A stretch of DNA of 64,000 nucleotides from positions 21,861,205 through 21,925,204 of the forward strand of contig NW_022098000.1 in NCBI RefSeq assembly GCF_002288925.2. The letters run 5' to 3'. The position numbers and the translations under genes were made by a program. The notes under the pieces are model-generated. The model ran no database searches. It saw only the letters and a list, made by a program, of their open reading frames with translations, and was not told the DNA's origin. Below, piece after piece: positions 34,501-45,800 of the stretch; position 1 is the stretch's first letter, and each line of letters begins with the position of its first letter. The DNA is from Delphinapterus leucas. Taxonomy: Eukaryota; Chordata; Mammalia; Artiodactyla; Monodontidae.

Positions 34501-37500
34501 GCCCCAAGTTTGGTTCCGAGGAATTTTCAGAAGGGCTGAGGCCCCTTTGAGTCTGCCCCATCTGATAAATGACTCCCATCAGTTTATAACTAAGACACGA
34601 GTGCCAATTCTTGTTGCAGTCACCCTTGGAGAAGAGGAGGAGGTCATCTGGGCAGGAGGCATAGCTACAGATGATTCTTTCAAGGCTAATTACTAGGAAG
34701 GAAGGAAGGGAGGGAGGAGGGAGGGAGGGAGGGAGGGAGGGAGGGAGGAAGGACTTTCCACTTTACCTCTTAATTTAAAAATAAGCAGTTTCTCCCACAC
34801 ATCCAATAGTTCAGTGAAATGTGCTGTGTCTCACTGTCCCAGCCTTCTACTCGTTTGCTGCATTTGTTTTCCGAACTTGGAATGCTGTCTCCCCGGCAAC
34901 CTTCAGCCACCACCTGTAGAAATCCAAGTCATCTCTGAAGGCTCAGATTGCAGGAACTCTCCTTCATCACCTTGCTAGAAGAATTCTCTCTCCCTGGACT
35001 CTTACGATTTGCGTCAATCTCATGCTCTCACCACAAACCACCCTGTGTGGGAGTCATCTGTGTGTATGTTTGATCCCAGTCTAACAAAGGCTCCTTTGGG
35101 GACTGAAGTCTTTTCTCATGGATCCCTGTTTGCCCAATACACCTAACTCAGTCCTCTGCACCAGGCGCTCAGTGAACCAGGTGGTCAACACAATAAACAT
35201 ACACGGGCAACAGAGGGGATGGTGAGCACGCTTGAGGAGAGTCTGAATGATCTGAGAAAGGGGACAGCCGCTGACCACCATGATGGGCTCTCTGCCACCA
35301 CTACATCACCAGTTACTGGGTCCTACTCTGCCTGTTCCTACAACTTCTGCCCCGGAGCCCAAGCTGTCTTCCACAAGCTGGGTGCAAACTATAGCAAACG
35401 TCAGCCTGGGAACTTTCTCGCTTTGGGTGAGTGCCATAAATATGTTGGAAAGGAGGGAAAATGAAGCTTATAAAAATGTCAAGGGCGACAAAGATGAGTC
35501 TTAAATCTATGTCTGGAATGAGACTTAGTGGCTGGTGACGCAATGCTGTGGAAGCAGAACGCAAACTAAGGCAACCACTATTCTGCTGCCATCTTCCTTC
35601 TCCACCGAAGACAATATTCTCCAAGTTAATACTGAAGAGGAGAAGCTGCTTAGTATTGAAATCTCCGACTGACGTGGGGATAGTGGGAGACACCTGTTTA
35701 AAATCAGTTCACAAGAAATACGCTGTGTCTGCGGATGCAATCGCAGAACTGCTGTCAGGGATCTGGAGGAATAATGCACCAGACCAGAGACTGATGAACC
35801 TGTCCTGTTTTCCCGAGAGGAAATAAAGCAGATTCCAGAAATTCTGAAACTCTGACAAAATCTGGAATAACATAGTCACACACGTTTTGACTCCCAACAA
35901 TTGCTGGTTTCTTTTCAACTCATGCGTTCATTTATTTAGGCTGCGTTGGGTCTTCGTTGCTGCGTGGGGGCTTTCTCTAGTTGCAGCGAGCGGGGGCTTC
36001 TCATTGCGGTCGCTCCTCTTGTTGCAGAGCACAGGCTTCTAGGCGCGTGGGCTTCAGTAGTTGTGGCACGTGGGCTCAGGAGTTGTGGCTCGCGGGCTTT
36101 AGAGCGCAGGCTCTGTAGTTGTGGCACACGGGCTTAGCTGCTCCGCGGCATGTGGGATCTTCCCAGACCAGGGCCTGAACCTGTGTCCCCTGCATTGGCA
36201 GGCGGATTCTTAACCACTGCGCCACCAGGGAAGCCCCTTCTTTTCAACTCTTGATTTAACACAAATAACTTCCTCTCCTTTTTGATAGGATTGTTAGAGC
36301 AACTAATCAAGGAAGTAACAGTAAAACAACAGCTGCTCCTTTAAAGAGACCAGCTAGGCGGACTGAGGTAGCAGCTAACACTGAGTTCACTCCGTGCTGG
36401 ATGTGGTTCCAAGAGCTTTGTATACATTAGTCTATTTAACCGTCATAATGACCCTGTAATGTAGGTACTAACATTATTCCAAGTTGACAGATGGGAACAC
36501 TGAGGCGAAGTTAAAGCAATGTGCCTAAAGATCATACAGATAGGATTCCAACCAGGCAATGTGGCCCCCGAGCTGCGCTTCCCACATTAGGCTACACTGC
36601 CTTTCCTATAAATGGCAAGGCTGCTCAAGAGGGGAAGTGGGAATCCTCCCTTTTCCACACGGGTGTGTGAACTTGCCCTTCCACTTCCATACAGGAGAGA
36701 GCAAAGGGTGGGAACACGTCTGGCCTCGCTCAGCCCTCTTACCCACTCATTTCTCTGAGGGGAGGAGGGCGTCTTTTTGGTTGCCAGGATTGGGAGATAC
36801 TACTGAGCAGGTAAGGTCATCAGGGCAGAACCTGACACTGCAAGGGAGCTTGCAGTTGAAGGTGGGTAAATTCCAGGACTGATATTCAAAATATTTTAAT
36901 AATCAGTTCATCACCAGACCAACAAACCGGGGGCAGCCACAAACCACTGGTGTGCCAGTGCCGACCGTGGTACGTCAACAGGGTCAGCAACCAGGGTATT
37001 CTCAGAGCCCTACCGTGGTCTTCGTATCACCAACCAGTCTTCTCAGTGACAGATGAGCTATTCTGATTTCCACCAGTCTGGTTTTTTGACGTCTTTTCAA
37101 TTCGTTCTGGACCCAGAGGGGAAGGACAAGGATATAAATAATCTTCACCACCAAACCCCAAAGTCCTCTGCATTTTTCAGGTGATATCCCTAATACTAAA
37201 TTCAGTTTCTGATGAGATTTTTAAGGTGATATTGATAAACCAGAACACACTCAAAGCCAGGGTCATGCCTGCACTGGGGATTCTGTGGTATGAAGTGGAG
37301 GGAAGGAAGAGGGGCTGTCCGTGTCCTCATTTCCATCGTGGATGTGGACGGACCTGCTAAGTCAGAATGGGGGAGGCCCGGGGGGGCAGGGCCTGGGACG
37401 TGAAATGGTCTTTGGCAAAGAATGTGACACAGGTGGGCCCTCATTACTCTAGAGTAGGGGTCAGGGAACTATGGCCACAGGCCTTCAGTTTTGCAAATAA

Positions 37501-37967
37501 AGTTCTACTGGAACACAGCCACGCCCACCCACTTACATATTACCTGTGACTGCTTTGGAGCTCTGTACGAAAGGCAGCTGAACAGTGTGGACAGAGACAG
37601 GGTGGGCTGCAAAGCCTAAAGCATGTACTATCTGGTTCTTTACAGAAAGAATGTGCAGACCTCTGGTCTAGATCTAGGAAAGTAACTCTAATAGCCTGGG
37701 GCAGGGAGGGAGGAAGGAAAAAGGAGTGGACTTCGAGCTGGGGCCTTTAGTGGGGAAACTGGGAAAGGCTTAGAGGAAGGAATTGGGGTTCAGCCACCAC
37801 CATGTCTTACGATGTGGGGATCGATCCCTCCTCCTGTGAGCTGAGCCACAATATAACCTTCCAAACTGAATTATTTACATCTATTGGGGTGAGTTCCTAG
37901 ATGGTAAAGAAAGCGAATTTTTCTCCAGTCATTCAGAATTAGCAGCATATAAACAATGTAAAACTAA

Positions 37968-39701
37968 GCACAGGTAATCAAAAACATTTTAATGATTAAT
38001 GTTTAGACATTATTTAACATTGTGGGTATATCCAGATGAGCTAAAGCACACACTTTGACAGCACACTATTGAATGTTATACTTTCTGTATTGAAATATGT
38101 AGACATTTGCAAACTAGTACCTAGGAAGACATACATTTACAAATATACACATTCTAGATTTGATAAGGTAAATGTAAACAGATGCTGTGACTCCTTCCAA
38201 ACAGAAATCCCACAAGACTAATTAAGAGAACCAACTGGCTCCCTATAGTATGAATGTGCAAAATTAAAGCATGATAAACTGGTATTTACATAAATATTAA
38301 ACCAACAATTCGTTCATACATTGTCAACGACCTTCTCAGATGTGTCACGAGTGGTTCAGTGAATGTTTTTTTCCTCCAGACGGAGAAGGTTATTCCGAGG
38401 CTAAATTCCAGCACTTTAAGATGACACACACAACAGTCCTTATCTGTTTGACCACTGCCTCTAGGGTGTGAGACATGATTTTATGATAAGCAGTCTTGTT
38501 TTTAAACAAGTATTTCTAAACAAATCTTTAGATTTGAAGCACGATAAAAAAATTACAGGTGCTATTAGATTTACATTAAACAAACCATCTCTATCCAATC
38601 CCCCAGTTCTCTCATGCTGCAGCTATCTGTTTAATTTTACCTTAAGTTTTTCTAAGGTCCTTTCCCCACCTTTAATTCATTTTGGTAAGCTAGGCACATT
38701 TTCAAAGGAAGTTTGTGCCAAAACAAATAGTACAGAAATCAACCCAAATTTGGACCCTGGCAACCAGTTCCCCCACTGCTCATCTATGGGACTCTGTCAA
38801 ATGGTAAACATTTAATCATCTCTCTTGAAAAGTATAAATCTTCTCTCACAAGTGGAAAGCAAAATGGGCTTTGTTTCCTGTATAAAAACACTTAAGCAAT
38901 TCTGAAATTTAAAACGGCCTTACTCATCCTACACACTTCCTAAAATCCTGAAGACAAAGAATATATATTTTAAGTTTCATCAAGACTGCTTTAGAACCCC
39001 CCTCCCTTTTTACATTATTAATAGTGGCACTCAAAATAAAAAAATAAGATCTGTTAAAAAGTTAAACTGACTGTTCCACTAGATTTGAACCTGCCTGATT
39101 TAAAGCCGATATTACAAAACTGAAGGTGCCAAGTTCACATGTACAAGTCACTTGAAACTACGTGTCACACGATAGTTTCATAAGTCATGGTCTTTGATTT
39201 TTCTGAACAGAGCTATTAGAAATGAATAAAAACTTGAAACATACCCTAATTTAAACGAATACGCTTTGGGCCCTGTTTTTTAACTTTTAAGGCATGTGTG
39301 TTTCTCTACTGTAACACCAGTATTATACAAATTTACAATCACATGCATGGTCTACAGTTAAAAAAAAAAAAGTGTGGATTACAGTGTTATTAAATTGTGA
39401 ATCACAATTCAGCACCTATCATGTTATAACTAATAAGGCAACAGCAGTGTCGTGTACTACAACAACACGCCCTCCACAGTCTAGCGCAGGGGTCGGTGAG
39501 AGCCCAGAAATGTTAAAAATCTTATGCCTACTTGGGTAATCTGTCTACATTTCCTAGGGGTTTGGAACTGATGGAGGAGGTCCTACGTGAGTCACACTAT
39601 GGTAGGCCGACTAGTTACGGCAGCTGTTAACGAGCATTGGGCACAATTCATTTGTGCTTACAATCAGACGACGGGGTTCAGAGGCTGTCAGCCCTTGGGC
39701 C
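37968..39701 (-). other. ELOVL5: ELOVL5 3'UTR, copy 2 (approximate end)
   Basis: About 1.73 kb of AT-rich DNA follows the stop codon and contains no interspersed repeat I recognise, as expected for a mammalian 3'UTR. The length agrees with my memory of the human ELOVL5 3'UTR (roughly 1.8 kb). A run of 12 A on the plus strand starts at 39360. The end is inferred from the poly(A) signal below and is approximate. Confidence 0.6.
37988..37993 (-). promoter_or_regulatory. ELOVL5: Probable ELOVL5 poly(A) signal ATTAAA (copy 2)
   Basis: ATTAAA on the minus strand lies 1.71 kb downstream of the stop, followed by a T-rich/GT stretch. It is the best-placed hexamer for the expected UTR length. Inferred, with no transcript evidence. 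Confidence 0.45.
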
Positions 39702-39833
39702 TCAGTCCTTACGCTGCTTCCTCGGCTTCACACTGTTTTCCAGAGAAGAAAAGCTGCTGGTGTGGCCGTTCACGGCCGTCACGGAGCCGTTCTGGTGTTC
39801 TCTCCTCCGGGAGGCCCCCTTCTTGTTGTAGGT
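39702..39833 (-). CDS. ELOVL5: ELOVL5 exon 8 coding part (residues 253-295, stop), copy 2
   Basis: After acceptor TTGCAG the exon encodes the cytosolic tail [16 protein letters not shown], then [14 protein letters not shown], then [13 protein letters not shown] and TGA at 39704-39702. Compared with the mammalian tail as I remember it (RRKDHLKDHQNG in human), four residues (HLKD) are missing by an in-frame 12-nt deletion. The rest aligns well. Confidence 0.94.
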   Translation of the reverse strand, partial: TYNKKGASRRREHQNGSVTAVNGHTSSFSSLENSVKPRKQRKD

Positions 39834-42800
39834 CTGCAAGGCATAAGGGCAGATGGCAACCACGGCGGGGGCCCAGCTGCATCCCTAACGTTAGAGCCTT
39901 TGGGGACCAGTGCTATCATATCAAGAAGCAACGTCTGTGGTCAAGCGACCAGGAAAATGTTTTTTTGCCACTGGTTTCGCTCACTCTTCCATTTTTTTGA
40001 GGCTCAGCCGGGTAAGTTCAGTGAGTCACAGGCTCACTGTATCAATGTTATCTGAGAGTTAGACAGAAAACACAATTTACACTCCACTCAGCTCTGCCTT
40101 CAAAACTGCCTCATGACTTCAGCAGCTATTTCGGCCCTTTACGTACAAAGTGCTCTGCCACAAGGGCAGTCAAAACAGGTGTGGCTTCAGCTTCGTCGGG
40201 CCCTATCCTTTAACCTCCCTCATACCTGGTGACTGCCCCAAAGTGTAGCACGAACCACCAGCCCAGCAAGATGTGAATGCAACTCAAAGCCGCCACCCCA
40301 GGTGTGTCTGGGGAAAGGTGTCTGCCTGCATGGGGCGCAGGGAGGGGCAAACATGCTGCTTTGCCCCTCCGCCCCCCGGGGGGGGAGGGATGCTCAATGT
40401 GACCCGGCTTTACTCCCTCTTCCTTGCTCCTGACCACCCCCTATATGCCTGCCCAGAACCAGGCCCTGCCCATGGAGCACGAACACACGAGCCCCAGGGA
40501 TGACGGGACACAGGGGAGTCAACTGTGGCTGCAAAAGGTCAGGCTCCCCTGTAGGTAACCTGCCCTAAACAGACCCTTCCACGAGCAAAAACCTACATCA
40601 CATCATGCACATGGGAACGACCCACACCCCCAAACCTGAGCAGCGGGGAGAGAAAGTGTAAGAAAACCAGGACGAAAGGCTGATTTCTGTCTACAACTGG
40701 GATCTGTGATGGAAATTTCTTCAGACATTTAATTAAACCCCAAAGTTCAGGGCAGTGGGGCTGAGGGACATGGCGTTGAGACTCACCTATGGCGGGTCTG
40801 CAGTGGCCACGAGGGAAGCGGTACGGGGCCTGCTGGACAGCTCTGCTTTCCCACAGGGACCCCGAGCCTCCCTCATCGAAGACCTGGAACTCCAGAGGCC
40901 TGGACAGACTTCAGTACCTCCTCCTACATTGGCAGTGACCCCCACCCCGGCCCCACCAAGGCAGGGGCTCCCCATAAGGAACGAATGAGGGCCTTGGCTG
41001 CAAGGACCCCAAATCTCAACCGCCACAGAAGAGTGAGATTTACCTGAATATAGAAGTTTGTGAAGAGGGCAATCAGAGAAATCATGTATCCAATCTGGAA
41101 ATACAACCAACCAAGAGGGAAGGCGCACGGCCAGATGACCCCGCAGCTGGTCTGGATGATGGTCAGCACAAACTGTACCTGGTTGGGGAGGAGACACAGC
41201 TGAGCACGCGGCCACGGCCCAGGGTCAAGGCATCCGCCAGATGGGCGCTCTACCCCGCACCCCCAAGTTTTATTAACCCTTCTGTAGGTACAGAGGTCAT
41301 TTCAAAAACATGGTGCATATGCTAAACGTACTCAAACTCGTTATACGTCTGAATGGGTCCTATGTATACGCTCCTCCCCTTCCAACTACTGAAACCATCT
41401 TCTCTGAACCTTGGGGAACAGCCGGCAACACTGCGTTGTACATTCGGCAGTTGCTGAGGGTAGATTTCACAACAGATACATATATCAAGTCATTACGTTG
41501 TACACCCTAAACTTACACGATACTATATGTGAATTATATCTCAATGACGCTGGAGGAAAAAATGGAAAACGTGTTTAAAAAACCTAATACACACACACAC
41601 ACACACTTCAGGAATACAGTATAGGAGATGCAAGAGTTTTGTTTTTTGTTTTCTTTGTAAAGGAAGGATGGGCGTGGGGTGTACGTTTAGAGGGACCAGG
41701 GACCTCACCGCAGGACGTGCAATCCCACGGGACACTTTCCCCATCCTTATCCGTGGACCTTCTGGTTGGTGAAGGCTGAGGCTGGCAGACAGACTTATAC
41801 TCTGACTGGCATATAATGCTAATTCCTTAGATTATTTCTGACAAGTCAATCTTGAGAAGCAAGGGAAGGGCCGAGGGAAATGGGGAGAAGGGGCTAAGAT
41901 AAGGCGTGGCTGCTGCTTCCTTTAAGGAGTTAACAGCGGAGGGCAGGGCTCTGCCCACTGGATTTCGGGCCCGCCTTTCAGTGCTTCCATGTAGGGAACT
42001 GGTTTTTGTTTGTTTCCTTTTTTAAGGTTAAGTATTCTAGACTGAGAAGAAACTGTAACTGGTGTGTAGAATAAATCTAGGCGACCTGGGTGCCATCTTC
42101 CACCTCAAAGGGCAGAGCCTAATGGGAAACCAACTCTCCAGGCTGCTCTAAATTCTGCTTCTGCAGAGCCATGCTGCGTGGAGCAAATCGATCTCTGCGT
42201 CGCTTCTCAAGCGTAACAGGGAGGCTGAAGAACAATTATCCTTCCTCACAGGTGGGTAAGGAGAAAATTAACAAGGACTGTCCAGCCGCTGGCAAAGAGA
42301 TGATAACGAAACGCCAAACACATAAGCAGCTCAGAAGGTCTCCTCGGATTTTTTTTTCCCAGAAGGTTATCTTTCAATATTGAAAAATTGCAGTTGGCTT
42401 GGAGGGATCTGAATCAGCTTGGTTTCCTTAGAAAAAAATATACCAATAAGGCAAGGCCAGGGCCAAGAGTTTAATACCTAATATCGACAGGTTAGCTAGC
42501 TCTGGCCTATTGCTCCCATGTCCTCATCTATAAAACAGGGGTAATAACACGAAATCAGGCTACTGGGACAATCCATGTAAAACTGCTTACTTGACGTGAG
42601 AGCCTGGCACGTAGTAAACTCAACAAATGTCAGGATTTTAACGTGAGTAGTAATAGTGTTAATAATTAGTTTATGAAAGAAATCAGGAAGGGAGAGGAAT
42701 AGGGTGTATAATATACTGACAGCTGAGGAAAGCTTTAAGAAGGACGGTGGGAAATAACCACCAAGTGCGAACAGCTGCTGGGTGGCCCTGGCACGTGGGC

Positions 42801-45800
42801 CCAGGAAGGGGGCCGTCACCTGAGGCACAGCAGTGCCACCCTCACCACCACACAGGCTGAGAGGTCGCCCGGCACCTGCATCCTTGCTGCCTAATAAGCT
42901 AGCGCCCTGGGCTCACGCTCCTCCCAGCAAATCCTGGAAACACATACACAGACTTCGCCTTGGATGTGGGTTCTGATTAGAAAACATGTGCACACACATA
43001 TGCTCTGTGCACAAACTCAGAACAAATGGCTGAACTTGCAGTCAGAGAGTTCGATCTGTGCACAAACTCAGAACAAATGGCTGAACTTGCAGTCAGAGAG
43101 TTCGATTTAATCCTTGCTCCGCAATCCAACTAGCCGCCCCCTCACAGGCACGGCCTCTCCATCGACTGAAATGAACACGATGCCCTGCTCTGCCCACTTC
43201 AAGGAGTTTAACTGGACCGAGAGAGAGAGGATGGGAAAGCCACATCTTAGGTGTTAGTAAACAACAATGAAGCCAGGAGGGCAGCAAGAGCGCCCCAGGA
43301 AGAGCGTGGCATTCCCCAGGTGGCAAGTCCTGGGGGAAAGAGGCCACGTCACTCACCAGCTGCCCCTGCGTGATGTACTTCTTCCACCAGAGGTACGGCC
43401 TCATGGAAGGGACGGACGACAGACCGTAGTACGAGTACATGAGGACGTGGATGAAGCTGTTAAGTGTGGCACCAAAATAAGCTGCAGGAACAGAGGGAAT
43501 TGGGGAGGAGGATGCCTCAATGTTTTATATGTAACAGGTCACAAATAAAATCCAAGATTCCTTTTAAATAAAAAAACAACAACAAAGTGTTTTTGAACAG
43601 GGGCTAGCAGACAGCGCGGCAGCAATCTGGCACTGCACGGGCATGCAATCAGAATTCAATTTCCACCCAGGGAAGGCAGTCGTCATGATGCTTTAAGCCC
43701 AGGGTCTGTTGCACAGCTACCAGGTGGGCATCCAGCACAGGAGTCAGGAGACCACCTGCCCCACTCTGGCACCTAAAGGTTTTGCTGCCAGGCCCCCAGT
43801 GACTCCCAGAGGCAGCTGCCCAAGTGCCTCTGATTGCTGCGTTGAAGATGTGGGGAAGACAGCCGATGGGCGGTACGTTCAAAGCTGGCCGCCTCTACAC
43901 ATTTGCTGAGGTCTGGAGAGGTCTTTGAAATCACCTCCTAATTATTCCCCAGGACTGCAGTGTGGAGGCCATATATTCTTATCAATAATAGAGTCCAGAG
44001 CCTCGTTCCTTAGAGATGAGAGACCCATTATTTATGTCTTAATTTATAATTTCCAGTAGAACCAGCAGGTCTTTTTTCAGACTCTCTGCCCTCTGCCCCC
44101 ACGGTAAGCAATCAAGCAAAGCTACCAGCTTTCCCCCTTGTGCGGTCAGACACACCAGGCTGGGCTATGACAGTAACTGGCCACATGACCTTGGACAAGT
44201 CACGTCCATTCTCTGGTTGTTTCTCATCGGCCAGGTGGGGCTGGTGATGATCTGTCATCCTGTGGGATCTTTGACATTTAAAGTCCTCTTCTAATGTGGG
44301 GAGGTGCCGTTTCTATTAGAAAGTTAAGTCAGGTAACCCACGGCCATGAGGTGTGAGCTCTACCAACCCTTCTTTTGTCTCAGGGTTCTCCCAAACTAGA
44401 AGGAGCTGTACTTGGAAAGTCCTTTCTGGTTCTAAACTCCTCTATGTGAATCCTGGTGGGCCAAGTTAATCAAGGGTGGTGCTACCCTGGGGAAAAACAT
44501 ATTGTGAATAGACTCAAGGGGTCCTGGTCAAAATCTGTTGGTGATGGATGACAGAAATTTTGACTGGGACATGTTAGAACTCCTGGGCTGAAACTGACGG
44601 GGACAACTTAAATCTCTGGAAATTACGGGACACTTCAGACTACAAGCGGTCCACATCCTTCTTAGAGAACTTACTTCAAATGTTGGTGCTTGTCACAGAA
44701 GCTGCTCAGCTAAACACGCTTCAGGAAGGGGAGGGTCACTATATCAGAGTATGTGCAGACTCCCTGAGGTACTACAGCTAAAGCTTGTTCTCCGGTGCCC
44801 ACTCCATGGTGTGATTCCATCTTCCTGGTCTGTCCCTGTCAGTCAAACGTCTTCCAAATTATAGGGGAACAAGGATCAGGGACAATCTGGAATAGAGAAT
44901 TCTGTCCTGATTTCTTCATGTGCCCCAGGCTGGGAATCTGGTCTTTCCCTCATCTTGCCAAATCAGCACAGGATGTGCACCAAACTAGAAAAAGGTTCTG
45001 TCAGCTTGCTGAGTGCACAGGCCACGCAGACTATCGTTAAAGGCAACCTGGACACCACGTTCAAAGGCTTGACCTAGATATCTACAGAAACAACACCTTT
45101 TCTCAAAGCCTTAGTTTCAACTCAGCCTTTCCGCTCACACCTGTCCCCAAAGATGCCCGACTCACAGTGGCCACAGGGGACCCAGTTCATCACGAACCAC
45201 CAGATGTTGAGCATGGAGGCATGGTGGTACACATGCAGGACTGTGACCTGGTGGTTGTTCTTGCGCAGGATGAAGAAGAAGGTGTCCATGAACTCAATGA
45301 GCTTGGAGAAGTAGTACCACCAGAGCACGCGGATGATCTAGGAGGAAGGGGCCGTCAGCATCTTCTGGGTTCTGCGCTCAACCCCAGGATCCCACCGCCC
45401 CCGCTCCCCCCGACTGGCCCTGCCAAAGCGAGTCACTCTGCAGTGTCTTTAGCCAGAACACCGGGGGCTGGGTGGGGGGCTGGGGGGAGTGAAGGCAGGG
45501 AAAGCTCTCAAAGGTCCACCAACCCCTTTCAAGACTCTTAACAGATCCCTGCCGGCCTCCTGTTCCCTCTGGAAGGAGCCTACAGAGCCATCGGAGGAAG
45601 AAAACCACATGAAAGGCACTTCTGCTTTCAGGGGCTGGCGTGGGGCAGGTGACAGACACGAGGCAGAGGAAGAAAGGAATCAGGGTATCCAGTGCCAGGT
45701 TCTGCCCAATTAAACGTGCCACACGGGGTCTCTAAGGAAATGACTGCCACGCTGAGGGTAGACTGCAGCGTTTTGTTAAAAACAAAACCCAAAAAACACG

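Larger units (their letters stand above)
28415..43106. repeat. 14,692-bp direct tandem duplication, copy 2 (right)
   Basis: Second copy, in the same orientation. It begins in mid-SINE at 'ggctgggcccatgagccatg' and ends after 'cagagagttcgat' at 43106, where it continues into intron 6 next to exon 6; the right flank is therefore native. At the join, base 28414 (t) differs from 13722 (c), and 43107 (t) differs from 28415 (g), so there is no microhomology. Confidence 0.97.
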
